From assembly GCF_016862575.1 (NCBI RefSeq), contig NZ_BONF01000044.1, positions 1 to 64,000 on the forward strand: 64,000 nucleotides of DNA, written 5' to 3'. Position 1 is the stretch's first letter. Each line of letters begins with the position of its first letter. The notes under the pieces were generated by a model that had not been told where the DNA came from, ran no database searches, and saw nothing but the letters and a program-made list of their open reading frames with translations. Origin of the DNA: Catellatospora bangladeshensis. Lineage in GTDB: Bacteria > Actinomycetota > Actinomycetes > Mycobacteriales > Micromonosporaceae. A program made the position numbers and the translations under genes. This document shows positions 20,461 through 28,801 of this stretch, piece by piece.

Positions 20461-21083
20461 TGCACCGGATCCTCTTTCTCGGCGAGGGGACCAGTGATGA
20501 GGGCATCGCCGTTCACGTCGAGCGGATCGCCGAGGGTTGTGGACTCGACGTGGCCCTCACCGTCCCGGATCTCGGCCTCCTCCCGCTCAAGGATCGCACC
20601 GTCCGGGGCAAGCTCGAAGCCGTCATGACCCTGGGGGCCACCTTCGATCTCGTGGTCGTCCACCGCGACAGTGACAACGTCGACCGGCGTGAGCGCGAAC
20701 AGGAGATTCGAGAGGCGGTCGAGATCGCCGTACCGGAATGTCCGCACGTCGCGGTGGTGCCGGTGAAGATGACCGAGGCGTGGCTGGTCCTGGACGAGGT
20801 CGCTATCCGGTCAGTTGCGGGAAACCCAGGCGGTCGGATGTCGCTGGGGCTGCCTGGCCCGCGGGAGGCAGAGCGCATCGCGGATCCCAAGGCTGTCCTG
20901 CGCGAGGCCTTGGTGGCGGCTTCGGGTCTGACCGGCCGCAAGCGCACGATCTTCCAGCGAGGCTTCTCCCACCAGCGGCGGCAGCTACTGGAGCGGCTCG
21001 ACCACAACGGTGCCGTCCAGCATCTGCCGTCCTGGCGCACATTCGTCGACGATCTGCAGAACGCCTTCGCCGCTCTCGGCTGA
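20460..21083 (+). CDS. TOPRIM-like (DUF4276-type) protein, candidate effector nuclease
   Basis: A 207-residue protein. The N-terminal LFLGEGTSDE places a conserved Glu at residue 9. VVVHRDSD gives Asp70 and Asp72, matching the Glu and DxD of the TOPRIM fold. MTEAWLVLDE near residue 107 matches the DUF4276 signature as I remember it. A basic helical C-terminus follows. The TGATG overlap with the ATPase gene shows coupled translation. TOPRIM proteins cut nucleic acid using a divalent metal. An OLD-like or PARIS-like two-gene arrangement fits, but neither family can be assigned by eye. Confidence 0.75.
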   Translation: MHRILFLGEGTSDEGIAVHVERIAEGCGLDVALTVPDLGLLPLKDRTVRGKLEAVMTLGATFDLVVVHRDSDNVDRREREQEIREAVEIAVPECPHVAVVPVKMTEAWLVLDEVAIRSVAGNPGGRMSLGLPGPREAERIADPKAVLREALVAASGLTGRKRTIFQRGFSHQRRQLLERLDHNGAVQHLPSWRTFVDDLQNAFAALG

Positions 21084-21085
21084 CG

Positions 21086-21091
21086 TATCCT
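21086..21091 (+). promoter_or_regulatory. -10 box of a probable leaderless Nudix promoter
   Basis: TATCCT lies six bases before GTG 21098 and immediately after the stop of the TOPRIM-like gene. The Nudix gene thus keeps a promoter of its own despite the upstream cassette. Confidence 0.5.
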
Positions 21092-21097
21092 CCGCGA

Positions 21098-21700
21098 GTG
21101 ACGTTTGATTACGAGGTCGTCGACAGCACCGAGCGCTACGCCGGGCGGATCTTCCGGGTCGCCACCGACCGGGTCCGCATGCCCGGCGGCGAGGTCGCGC
21201 CGCGCGACGTGGTGCGCCACGTCGGCGCGGTGGGCGTGGTCGCCCTGGACGACCAGGACCGGGTGGTGCTGGTCCGGCAGTACCGGCACCCGGTGGCGCG
21301 TTACCTGTGGGAGCTGCCCGCGGGCCTGATCGACGTGCAGGGCGAGGGCCTGGCCGCGGCGGCGCAGCGCGAGCTGGCCGAGGAGGCCGACCTGGTCGCG
21401 GGCCGGATCGACCTGCTGGTGGACATGTTCACCACGCCCGGCTGCTCTGACGAGCTGATCCGGATCTTCTTGGCCCGGGAGCTGACCGCGGTGCCCGAGC
21501 ACGAGCGCCACGTGCGCACCGAGGAGGAGGCGGACATGCGGGTCGAGCTGGTCCCGCTGGACGAGGCGCTGGACATGGTGTTCGACGGCCGGATCGCCAA
21601 CGGCCCCGCCGTGGGCGGGCTGCTCGCCGCCGCGCGCGCCCGGGACACCGGCTTCAAGCACCTGCGCCCCGCCGACGCCCCGCTGCCGGCCTCGGCCTGA
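21098..21700 (+). CDS. Nudix hydrolase, ADP-ribose pyrophosphatase type
   Basis: A 200-residue Nudix protein. The box has GEGLAAAAQRELAEEADL starting near residue 83, preceded by LWELPAGLID as in ADP-ribose pyrophosphatases. In M. tuberculosis the pyrG neighbour Rv1700 has that activity. GTG 21098 is chosen because family similarity starts there; the frame stays open further upstream, but only as a shadow of the previous gene. Confidence 0.88.
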   Translation: MTFDYEVVDSTERYAGRIFRVATDRVRMPGGEVAPRDVVRHVGAVGVVALDDQDRVVLVRQYRHPVARYLWELPAGLIDVQGEGLAAAAQRELAEEADLVAGRIDLLVDMFTTPGCSDELIRIFLARELTAVPEHERHVRTEEEADMRVELVPLDEALDMVFDGRIANGPAVGGLLAAARARDTGFKHLRPADAPLPASA

Positions 21701-21917
21701 CCGGTAAGCGGCAAATTTCCGATTCGGCACTATCCTTGGGGGTACCGCAGGGCGGCAGTAGGGGCGCCTGACACTGTGTCAAGCCGGTGAACCATCAGCT
21801 TGCATCCTGTCGGGGCTTTGGTCCGTTTGCCGGGCCTAGACTGCCGCCGCGGGGGGTAGACCTGCGGCAACGGCGCCGTGGGCGCTCCCGCAGCGCAGGA
21901 TCGAGGAAGGTGCAGTC
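21701..21917. other. Intergenic region before ald
   Basis: The 217 bases contain a possible ald promoter: TAGACT at 21837-21842, about 75 bases before the start codon, with a weak -35 candidate ctttgg at 21816-21821. The Shine-Dalgarno sequence gaggaagg lies at 21903-21910. No hairpin or repeat stands out. Confidence 0.35.
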
Positions 21918-23030
21918 GTGAAGGTCGGTATCCCCCGCGAGGTCAAGAACCACGAGTATCGGGTGGCGATCACCCCGGCGGGCGTGCACGAGTTCGTCCG
22001 CAACGGCCACGACGTCGTCATCGAGACCGGCGCCGGGCTCGGCTCGTCCATCACGGACGAGGAGTACACGGCGGCGGGCGCGCAGATCCTGGCCACCGCC
22101 GACGAGGTTTGGGCCGACGCGGAGCTGATCCTGAAGGTCAAGGAGCCCATCGCCGAGGAGTACCACCGCATGCGCGAGGGGCAGGTGCTCTTCACCTACC
22201 TGCACCTGGCCGCGTCCAAGGAGTGCACCGACGCGCTGATGACCCAGAAGGTCACCGGCATCGCGTACGAGACCGTCGAGACCGCGGACCACCACCTGCC
22301 GCTGCTCGCCCCGATGAGCGAGGTCGCGGGCCGGCTTGCCCCGCAGGTCGGCGCGTACCACCTGATGCGCTTCGCGGGCGGCCGGGGCGTGCTGCCCGGC
22401 GGCGTGCCCGGCGTGCGCCCGGCCAAGGCCGTCGTCATCGGCGCGGGCGTCTCCGGCCTCAACGCCGCCACCATCGCCCACGGCCTGGCCTTCGAGGTCA
22501 CCGTGCTGGACAAGAACATCAAGAAGCTGCGCGAGGTGGACCAGCTGTTCCACGGCCAGGTGCGCACCGTGATGTCCAACGCCTTCGAGCTGGAGCGCGC
22601 CGTGCTGGAGGCCGACCTGGTCGTCGGTGCCGTGCTGGTGCCGGGCGCCAAGGCCCCGACCCTGGTCAGCAACGAGCTGGTGTCCCGGATGAAGCCGGGC
22701 AGCGTGCTCGTCGACATCTCGATCGACCAGGGCGGCTGCTTCGAGGACTCGCACCCGACCACCCACGCCAACCCGGTCTACAAGGTGCACGAGTCGGTCT
22801 TCTACTGCGTCGCCAACATGCCCGGCGCGGTCCCGCACACCAGCACCTACGCGCTGACCAACGTGACCCTGCCGTACGCGGTGGAGCTGGCCAACCACGG
22901 CTGGCGCGAGGCGCTGCGCCGCGACCCGGCCCTGAAGCTGGGCCTGAACACGCACGCCGGCGAGATCACCTACGGCCCGGTGGCCGAGGCGCACGGCCTC
23001 ACCGCCGTGGACGTCGACTCGCTGCTCTGA
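21918..23030 (+). CDS. ald: Alanine dehydrogenase
   Basis: A 370-residue NAD-dependent enzyme that interconverts L-alanine and pyruvate plus ammonia. The N-terminus [19 protein letters not shown] is the family signature. The catalytic Lys lies in LKVKEP and the His in YLHLAAS. The Rossmann loop is [15 protein letters not shown] 21918 follows gaggaagg. The gene is isolated between its own leader and a strong hairpin, so it is probably transcribed alone. Confidence 0.96.
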   Translation: MKVGIPREVKNHEYRVAITPAGVHEFVRNGHDVVIETGAGLGSSITDEEYTAAGAQILATADEVWADAELILKVKEPIAEEYHRMREGQVLFTYLHLAASKECTDALMTQKVTGIAYETVETADHHLPLLAPMSEVAGRLAPQVGAYHLMRFAGGRGVLPGGVPGVRPAKAVVIGAGVSGLNAATIAHGLAFEVTVLDKNIKKLREVDQLFHGQVRTVMSNAFELERAVLEADLVVGAVLVPGAKAPTLVSNELVSRMKPGSVLVDISIDQGGCFEDSHPTTHANPVYKVHESVFYCVANMPGAVPHTSTYALTNVTLPYAVELANHGWREALRRDPALKLGLNTHAGEITYGPVAEAHGLTAVDVDSLL

Positions 23031-23042
23031 CCTGCTGTTTCC

Positions 23043-23076
23043 CGATGCCGACGGTGCCCGCGCACCGTCGGCATCG
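23043..23076 (+). terminator. ald terminator hairpin
   Basis: A perfect 15-base stem (cgatgccgacggtgc, 23043-23057 with 23062-23076) and a four-base loop, twelve bases after the ald stop. Confidence 0.8.
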
Positions 23077-23283
23077 GTGTATCACGAGCCGGGCGCCCGC
23101 TTGCGATGACCGGGCCCGTGCTGGATCGTGAAGACACGCCGAGGCGTGGCGGTACGCCGACCACGTCGGTGACGTACAGTCGGACGACGACGACACGCAT
23201 GCGGCCGGTCGGGGAGCTGATGGCCCACTCACGACGGCGCCTCATCCGGCCGGACGGATGTCGTCGGGAAGGGCGTAGCGGAG

Positions 23284-24213
23284 ATGGCAGGCAACGGGCG
23301 CGCAGAGGCATGGACCTCGACGCTGCGGGCACAACAGTCCGCGATGGACCTCGGGGCTGACCTGGGTCCGGCGGATCCGTCTGCCTACACCGCGCGCAAG
23401 GAGATCCCGGAGCCGATGCCGACCGACCGGCACGGGCCCGCCCGGATCATCGCCATGGCGAACCAGAAGGGCGGCGTCGGCAAGACGACCACCACGATCA
23501 ACCTGGGCGCGGCGCTCGCGGAGTACGGCCGCAAGGTGCTCCTGGTCGACTTCGACCCACAGGGCGCGCTGTCGGTGGGCCTGGGCGTCAACCCCCACAA
23601 CCTCGACCTGTCCGTCTACAACCTGCTCATGCAGGACGACGTGACCGCCGAGGACGTCATCATCAAGACCGACGTCGCCGGGCTGCACCTGATGCCCGCC
23701 AACATCGACCTGTCGGCCGCCGAGATCCAGCTCGTCAACGAGGTCGCCCGCGAGATGGCGCTGGCCCGCGTGCTGAAGACGGTGCGCAAGGAGTACGACT
23801 ACATCCTGATCGACTGCCAGCCTTCGCTGGGCCTGCTCGCCATCAACGCGCTGACCGTCGCGCACGGCGTGCTCATCCCGCTGGAGTGCGAGTTCTTCAG
23901 CCTGCGCGGTGTGGCCCTGCTGCTGGACACCATCGACAAGGTCCGCGAGCGGCTCAACTTCGACCTGGAACTCGAGGGCATCCTCGCCACGATGTACGAC
24001 AGCCGCACCACGCACTGCCGCCAGGTGCTGCAGCGCGTCGTCGAGGCGTTCGGCGACAAGGTGTACCAGACCGTGATCACCAAAACGGTCAAGTTCCCGG
24101 AGTCGACCGTGGCCGGGGCGCCGATCACGTCCCTGGATCCCGCCTCCTCGGGCGCCCGCAACTACCGGCAGCTCGCGCGCGAAGTGATCGCGGCTGAGGC
24201 CGCCCGTCGCTGA
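23284..24213 (+). CDS. ParA/Soj-family ATPase (Rv1708 type)
   Basis: A 309-residue deviant-Walker ATPase with NQKGGVGKTTT at residues about 59-69 and a conserved VDFDPQG. A 55-residue N-terminal extension precedes the core. No parB follows; instead it sits directly upstream of scpA and scpB, as does Rv1708 in mycobacteria. This places it with condensin loading or chromosome segregation rather than plasmid partition. A -10-like TACAGT lies at 23177-23182. The start ATG 23284 has gggaaggg eight bases before it; ATG 23344 is an alternative. Confidence 0.9.
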   Translation: MAGNGRAEAWTSTLRAQQSAMDLGADLGPADPSAYTARKEIPEPMPTDRHGPARIIAMANQKGGVGKTTTTINLGAALAEYGRKVLLVDFDPQGALSVGLGVNPHNLDLSVYNLLMQDDVTAEDVIIKTDVAGLHLMPANIDLSAAEIQLVNEVAREMALARVLKTVRKEYDYILIDCQPSLGLLAINALTVAHGVLIPLECEFFSLRGVALLLDTIDKVRERLNFDLELEGILATMYDSRTTHCRQVLQRVVEAFGDKVYQTVITKTVKFPESTVAGAPITSLDPASSGARNYRQLAREVIAAEAARR

Positions 24214-24256
24214 TCAGTGGCCGACCGGCCTGCGGTCGCGAACTGAGCTGCTGGGA

Positions 24257-24262
24257 TACTGT
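24257..24262 (+). promoter_or_regulatory. -10 box of a probable leaderless scpA promoter
   Basis: TACTGT ends five bases before GTG 24268, and no Shine-Dalgarno sequence is present. Confidence 0.5.
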
Positions 24263-24267
24263 GCGAC

Positions 24268-25275
24268 GTGAGCGATCCCGTGGTGACGGCCGAGCAGGCC
24301 GGCGAGCAGTCGGCTGAACCGTCCGGTTCAGGCCGCTTCACCGTGCGGCTCACCAACTTCGAGGGCCCGTTCGACCTGCTCCTGCAGCTCATCGGCAAGC
24401 ACAAGCTCGACGTCACCGAGGTGGCGCTGCACCGGGTCACCGACGACTTCATCGCGCACATCCGCGCCATGGGCAAGGACTGGGACCTCGACGAGGCCAG
24501 CGAGTTCCTGGTCATCGCCGCCACCCTGCTCGACCTGAAGGCCGCCCGGCTGCTGCCCGCCGCCCAGGTGGAGAGCGAGGAGGACCTCGCCCTGCTGGAG
24601 GCCCGCGACCTGCTCTTCGCCCGGCTCCTGCAGTACCGCGCGTTCAAGCAGGCCGCCGCGTTCATCGCCGACCTGGAGGTCAACGGCGCCAAGCGCTGGC
24701 CCCGGTCGGTGGCGCTGGAGGCGCAGTACGCCGAGGCGCTGCCGGACCTGGTGCTCGGCATCGGGCCGGACCGGCTGGCCAAGCTCGCGCTCAAGGCGTT
24801 CCTGCCCAAGGCCGCCCCGCCGACCGTCTCCGTCGCGCACATCCACCAGATTCGCGTCAGCGTGCGCGAGCACGCCGAGATGCTGCGCGCCCGCCTGTTC
24901 GAGCTGGGCCGCGCCACGTTCCGTGAGCTCACCGAGGACTGCGAGAACACCCTGGAAGTGGTGGCCCGCTTCCTGGCCCTGCTGGAGCTGTACCGGGAGG
25001 GCCTGGTCGCTTTCGACCAGGAGCAGGCGCTCGGCGAGCTGATCGTGTCCTGGACCGGCGGCGACGCGGCCGGCGGCGAGCTGGCGGTCGACGACTACGA
25101 CGGCGACGACGACGCCAAGCGCGCGATGGCCGCCGAACAGGCCCGCGACGCCGACTCGCCGGACGCCGACGACACAGACGGCGACGGTACGGACGAGGAC
25201 GACACGGACTCCGACGACGCGGACGGGGACGACGCGGGGGAGCCTGGCGAGTTGGGGGAGAACGAAGATGACTGA
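24268..25275 (+). CDS. scpA: Condensin kleisin subunit ScpA
   Basis: A 335-residue kleisin that bridges the SMC dimer and binds ScpB. The family start FEGPFDLLLQLI, followed by KLDVTEV, lies at residues about 30-50. Winged-helix-like sequence continues to about 265. The last 60 residues are an Asp/Gly/Glu-rich acidic tail not found in typical ScpA. It overlaps scpB by eight bases, so the two are translationally coupled. Confidence 0.95.
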   Translation: MSDPVVTAEQAGEQSAEPSGSGRFTVRLTNFEGPFDLLLQLIGKHKLDVTEVALHRVTDDFIAHIRAMGKDWDLDEASEFLVIAATLLDLKAARLLPAAQVESEEDLALLEARDLLFARLLQYRAFKQAAAFIADLEVNGAKRWPRSVALEAQYAEALPDLVLGIGPDRLAKLALKAFLPKAAPPTVSVAHIHQIRVSVREHAEMLRARLFELGRATFRELTEDCENTLEVVARFLALLELYREGLVAFDQEQALGELIVSWTGGDAAGGELAVDDYDGDDDAKRAMAAEQARDADSPDADDTDGDGTDEDDTDSDDADGDDAGEPGELGENEDD

Positions 25276-26674
25276 CCACGAGTCGCTGGAACAACAGGCC
25301 GCGGCCTGGGTCCCCCCATGGGCCCGCACCCCCACCGAAGAAAGCAAGGGCACCTTCTTAACGGAAAACGTAGAGGAAGGGCACCTTCTTAACGGGGAGC
25401 AGGAAGAGCCGCAGGCAGCTGCGGCTGCCCCGGACGCCGAGGCTGACGTCGAGGACGACGCGGCTGACTCCGTCGAGTGCGGGCCGGAGGACCTTGCCGG
25501 TCCGCTGGACCCGGCCGAGACCGCCGTGCACGACGAGCCCGAGGCCGTCGAGGAGCACGGGTATGCGGCCCGGCCGACCCAGGCCGAAGCGGCTGAGCCG
25601 GTGGTGGCGTCCGACGCCGCGGACGAATCCTTCGCGCCGGTAGCCGACGAGCCGGTGGACGAGCCTGCCGTGGCCGCGGCCGAGTCCGCTGCGCCCGCCG
25701 GGCTGATCGCCGAGCCGCCCACTGGTGTGGTGCTGACGTCCGGCGAACGTGACGAGCCCGTGGCCGACACGGCGGCGGATCCGGAGTCTGCCGCGGACAC
25801 GCCGGCGACGGAGGAACTTCCTGAGCCCGCTGCGGACACGGCGGCGGCTCCGGAGGATGAGCTGACCGAGCCTGCGGACACGGCGGTGACGACGGGCGAC
25901 GAGCCGTCCGAGCAGGCGCCCGCCGAGGTCGCGGAGTTCGTGACCGTCGAGGACGCCGCCGGTGCGGAGAGCGGCGACGCGGCGGTGCAGGAGGCGGCGG
26001 TCGAGGAGCTGGCCGAGGCGCTGGGAGCCGCCGACACCGAGCGCTTCGACGTGGACGGGCTGGACGACAGCGGGGAGGCGGCCGTGGCCGTCGCCGCGTC
26101 GCAGCTCGCCGCGCCGCCGCCCGGACTGGACGAGGCCGAGCTGATCCCCGCGCTGGAGGCGATCCTGCTGGTCGTCGACGAGCCGGTCAGCGAGATCACC
26201 CTGGCCGAGGTGCTGGAGGTGCCCGCCGAGCTGGTCGCGGGCACGCTGATCGACCTGTCGGCGACCTACACCCGCCAGAACCGGGGCTTCGACCTGCGCC
26301 GGGCCGCCGGCGGCTGGCGCCTGTACACCCGGGCCGCGTACGCGCCGTACGTCGAGCGCTTCGTGCTGGACGGGCAGCAGCTGCGGCTCACCCAGGCGTC
26401 GCTGGAGACGCTGGCCGTGGTCGCGTACAAGCAGCCGGTCACCCGCTCGCGGATCTCCGCCATCCGCGGGGTCAACTGCGACGGCGTGATCCGCACCCTG
26501 GTCACCCGCGGCATGATCGAGGAGTGCGGCACCGAGCCCGAGTCCGGCGCGCACCTCTACCGCACGACCAGCCTGTTCCTGGAGAAGCTCGGCCTGGACT
26601 CGGTCGAGCAGCTTCCCCCGCTAGCCCCGTTCCTGCCAGACAATGTCGAGGAGATCGCCGATGAGCAGCGCTGA
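25268..26674 (+). CDS. scpB: Condensin subunit ScpB with a 280-residue acidic N-terminal extension
   Basis: The true ScpB domain occupies only residues about 284-460 (GLDEAELIPALEAILL at its start; LETLAVVAYKQPVTRSRI is the hallmark of the second winged helix). The preceding 280 residues are Ala/Glu/Asp/Pro-rich and probably disordered, far longer than in usual ScpB of about 200 residues. Near residues 26-42 the coding sequence contains two copies of a 19-base repeat with unusually A+T-rich spacing. ScpB dimers bind ScpA to form the SMC complex. Confidence 0.93.
   Translation: MTDHESLEQQAAAWVPPWARTPTEESKGTFLTENVEEGHLLNGEQEEPQAAAAAPDAEADVEDDAADSVECGPEDLAGPLDPAETAVHDEPEAVEEHGYAARPTQAEAAEPVVASDAADESFAPVADEPVDEPAVAAAESAAPAGLIAEPPTGVVLTSGERDEPVADTAADPESAADTPATEELPEPAADTAAAPEDELTEPADTAVTTGDEPSEQAPAEVAEFVTVEDAAGAESGDAAVQEAAVEELAEALGAADTERFDVDGLDDSGEAAVAVAASQLAAPPPGLDEAELIPALEAILLVVDEPVSEITLAEVLEVPAELVAGTLIDLSATYTRQNRGFDLRRAAGGWRLYTRAAYAPYVERFVLDGQQLRLTQASLETLAVVAYKQPVTRSRISAIRGVNCDGVIRTLVTRGMIEECGTEPESGAHLYRTTSLFLEKLGLDSVEQLPPLAPFLPDNVEEIADEQR
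25346..25395 (-). repeat. Two direct copies of a 19-base element inside scpB
   Basis: aagggcaccttcttaacgg occurs at 25346-25364 and again, exactly, at 25377-25395. The 31-base period is not a multiple of three, so the two copies are read in different frames. On the other strand it reads ccgttaagaaggtgccctt. Its A+T content is far above that of the surrounding gene. Confidence 0.8.
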
Positions 26675-27455
26675 TGCCATGACCGAGGGCGCCGAGCGGC
26701 TGCAGAAGATCCTCGCTCAAGCCGGGGTGGCCTCGCGCCGGGCCAGCGAGGAGCTGATCGCGGCGCGGCGGGTCACCGTCAACGGGAAGGTCGCCAAGCT
26801 CGGCGACAAGGCCGACCCGGTCAGCGACGTGATCCACGTGGACGGGCAGCGCGTCGTCACCGACGCGAACCTGGTCTACCTGGCCATGAACAAGCCGCGC
26901 GGCGTGGTGTCGACGATGGCGGACGACAAGGGCCGCGAGGCGGTCGCCGACTACCTCGGCAACCTGAGCACCCGCGTCTACCACGTGGGCCGGCTCGACG
27001 CCGACTCCGAGGGCCTGCTGCTGCTGACCAACGACGGCGGGCTCGCCCACAAGCTGATGCACCCGTCCTACGAGGTGCCGAAGACGTACCTGGTGGAGGT
27101 CGTCGGGCCGCTGCCGCGCGTGGTCGGCCGCGAGCTGATGGCCGGGGTGCAGCTGGAGGACGGCCTCGCCCGGCTCGACGACTACCGGCTCAAGCAGGCG
27201 ATCGACAAGCAGGCGCTGATCGAGGTGGTGCTGCACGAGGGGCGCAACCGGATCGTGCGGCGCATGTTCGACCACGTCGGCTTCCCGGTGCAGCGGCTGG
27301 TGCGTACCGCCATCGGCCCGATCAAGCTGGGCGACCTGAAGGCGGGCCGCCACCGCCGGCTGAACGCCGGCGAGGTGGCGGCCCTGTTCAAGATCACTGA
27401 GCGGAAGGGCCGCGGCCAGGCGGAGGTCGAGGAGACCGAGGCGTACGAGGACTGA
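26661..27455 (+). CDS. rluB: 23S rRNA pseudouridine synthase, RluB/RsuA family
   Basis: A 264-residue enzyme with an N-terminal S4 domain (RLQKILAQAGVASRR) and the RsuA/RluB-type catalytic motif GRLDADSEGLLLLT, whose Asp is the nucleophile. ATG 26661 is preferred because gaggaga precedes it by seven bases; it overlaps the end of scpB by 14 bases. In mycobacteria the homologue Rv1711 is followed at once by cmk, but here cmk lies 14.5 kb further on. Confidence 0.92.
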   Translation: MSSADAMTEGAERLQKILAQAGVASRRASEELIAARRVTVNGKVAKLGDKADPVSDVIHVDGQRVVTDANLVYLAMNKPRGVVSTMADDKGREAVADYLGNLSTRVYHVGRLDADSEGLLLLTNDGGLAHKLMHPSYEVPKTYLVEVVGPLPRVVGRELMAGVQLEDGLARLDDYRLKQAIDKQALIEVVLHEGRNRIVRRMFDHVGFPVQRLVRTAIGPIKLGDLKAGRHRRLNAGEVAALFKITERKGRGQAEVEETEAYED

Positions 27456-27461
27456 CCGCGC

Positions 27462-28316
27462 TCAGCCCCGCAGGGCCGCCGCCACGGCGTCGGCCAGCGG
27501 GGTGGTCGGGCGGCCGATCAGCCGGGACAGGTCGTCCCCGGCCCCGGCCAGCTCGCCCTTGGACACCGACACGTCGACCTCGGCGAGAACCACCGCGAGC
27601 GGCTCGGGCAGGCCCGCGCGGACGAGGATGGCCTCGTAGATCTCGGGCGTCACGTCGTTGTACGCGATCTCCCGGCCGGTCTGCCGGCTCAGCTCTGCGG
27701 CGTACTCCGCGTAGCTCCACGCGGTGTCGCCGTTGAGCTCGTAGGTCCTGTTCTGGTGGCCGTCGCCGGTCAGCACGGCGACGGCCGCCGCCGCGTAGTC
27801 GGCGCGCGACGCGGAGGCGGTCCGCCCGTCCCCGGCCGCCTGCACCACGGCGCCGTGCGCCAGCACCGGACCCAGTCCGCCGGTGATCACCTCGTGGTAC
27901 CAGTTGTTGCGCAGCAGCGTGTACGGCAGCCCCGAGTCCAGGACCACGCGCTCAGTGGCCCGGTGGTCGTCGGCCAGCGCGGCGGTGAGGCTGCCCGGCG
28001 CGCTCGTGTACGCCAGCAGCGCCACCCCCGCCACGGCGGCCGCGTCGATCACGGCCCGGTGCTGGGCCACCCGGTCCTTGCCCAGCTCGCTGCCGGACAC
28101 GAGCAGCACCCGGTCGCCGGGGCCGAACAGTCCGGCGAACGTCTCAGGGACGTCGTAGTCGGCGACGTGCACCCGTACGCCCCGCTCGGCCAGCGGTGCG
28201 GCCTTCGCCCGGTCTCGCACCACGGCGGTGACCTGGTCAGCGGGTACCCGGGCCAGCAGGCCCTCGACGACGAGGCGGCCCAGCTGGCCGGACGCCCCGG
28301 TGACGAAGATACTCAT
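27462..28316 (-). CDS. NmrA-like NAD(P)H quinone oxidoreductase (QorB/YtfG type)
   Basis: A 284-residue atypical short-chain dehydrogenase. It starts SIFVTGASGQLGRLV, the NAD(P)-binding glycine motif, and has the YtfG-like TSAPGS and the later LLRNNWYHE stretch. It lacks the usual Tyr-x3-Lys catalytic pair in a standard place, as in NmrA-type proteins. Divergent from an HxlR regulator, exactly as E. coli ytfG (qorB) is paired with ytfH (qorR), so it is likely induced by quinones or electrophiles. Confidence 0.85.
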   Translation of the reverse strand: MSIFVTGASGQLGRLVVEGLLARVPADQVTAVVRDRAKAAPLAERGVRVHVADYDVPETFAGLFGPGDRVLLVSGSELGKDRVAQHRAVIDAAAVAGVALLAYTSAPGSLTAALADDHRATERVVLDSGLPYTLLRNNWYHEVITGGLGPVLAHGAVVQAAGDGRTASASRADYAAAAVAVLTGDGHQNRTYELNGDTAWSYAEYAAELSRQTGREIAYNDVTPEIYEAILVRAGLPEPLAVVLAEVDVSVSKGELAGAGDDLSRLIGRPTTPLADAVAAALRG

Positions 28317-28332
28317 AACGGAAATCTCCCTG

Positions 28333-28377
28333 TCAAACGGTTACGCTCTCCACCCTAGGCCGTAGCTAACCGTTTGA
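28333..28377. promoter_or_regulatory. Inverted repeat in the QorB-HxlR intergenic region
   Basis: tcaaacggtta (28333-28343) and taaccgtttga (28367-28377) are exact reverse complements 23 bases apart. It lies just upstream of the NmrA-like gene and could be a second operator or a pair of promoter-proximal boxes. Confidence 0.55.
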
Positions 28378-28378
28378 T

Positions 28379-28405
28379 CAGTACCCACTTCGAAGTAAGG
28401 TACTG
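28379..28405. promoter_or_regulatory. Candidate HxlR operator
   Basis: Outer arms cagtacc (28379-28385) and ggtactg (28399-28405) flank the perfect palindrome acttcgaagt. The GTAC...GTAC layout with an inner ACTT/AAGT pair matches operators known for HxlR-family regulators. It ends two bases before the regulator start codon, so binding would repress its own translation or transcription start. Confidence 0.7.
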
Positions 28406-28407
28406 GT

Positions 28408-28791
28408 ATGACGGTAAGTGTCGTGAGCAGCAATCACTCCGCCGAGGCGCTGTGCCCCTACCGGCTCGTGCTGGAGCACATCACCAGCCGCTGGGGCGTG
28501 CTCGTGCTGATCGAGCTGCTGGAGGGCCCGCGCCGGTTCGGCGAGTTGCGGCGCGCCGTCGGCCGGGTCAGCGAGAAGATGCTCACCCAGACGCTGCAGA
28601 CCCTCGAACGCGACGGCATGGTGCACCGCGACGCCAAGCCGGTGATCCCGCCCCGTGTGGACTACTCCCTGACCGACCTGGGCCGGGAGGCGGCGGTGCA
28701 GGTGCGGGCGCTCGGCGCGTGGACACACGAGCGCATGGACGACGTACGGCAGGCCCGCGCCCGCTACGACGCGGCCAGGCAGTCCGGCTGA
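28408..28791 (+). CDS. HxlR-family transcriptional regulator (QorR/YtfH type)
   Basis: A 127-residue winged helix-turn-helix protein. The family motif includes SRWGVLVLIELLEGPRRFGEL and then SEKMLTQTLQTLERDG. A single Cys at residue 16, in LCPY, matches the redox-sensing Cys of QorR, which senses quinones and diamide. It is divergent from the NmrA-like reductase, with palindromic sites between them, so it is probably its repressor. Confidence 0.9.
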   Translation: MTVSVVSSNHSAEALCPYRLVLEHITSRWGVLVLIELLEGPRRFGELRRAVGRVSEKMLTQTLQTLERDGMVHRDAKPVIPPRVDYSLTDLGREAAVQVRALGAWTHERMDDVRQARARYDAARQSG

Positions 28792-28801
28792 CCGCGCGCC
28801 G

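Noticed and set aside
23284..24213. Plasmid partition locus
   Set aside because: There is no parB or parS-like site, and the gene lies in the chromosomal scpA-scpB block.
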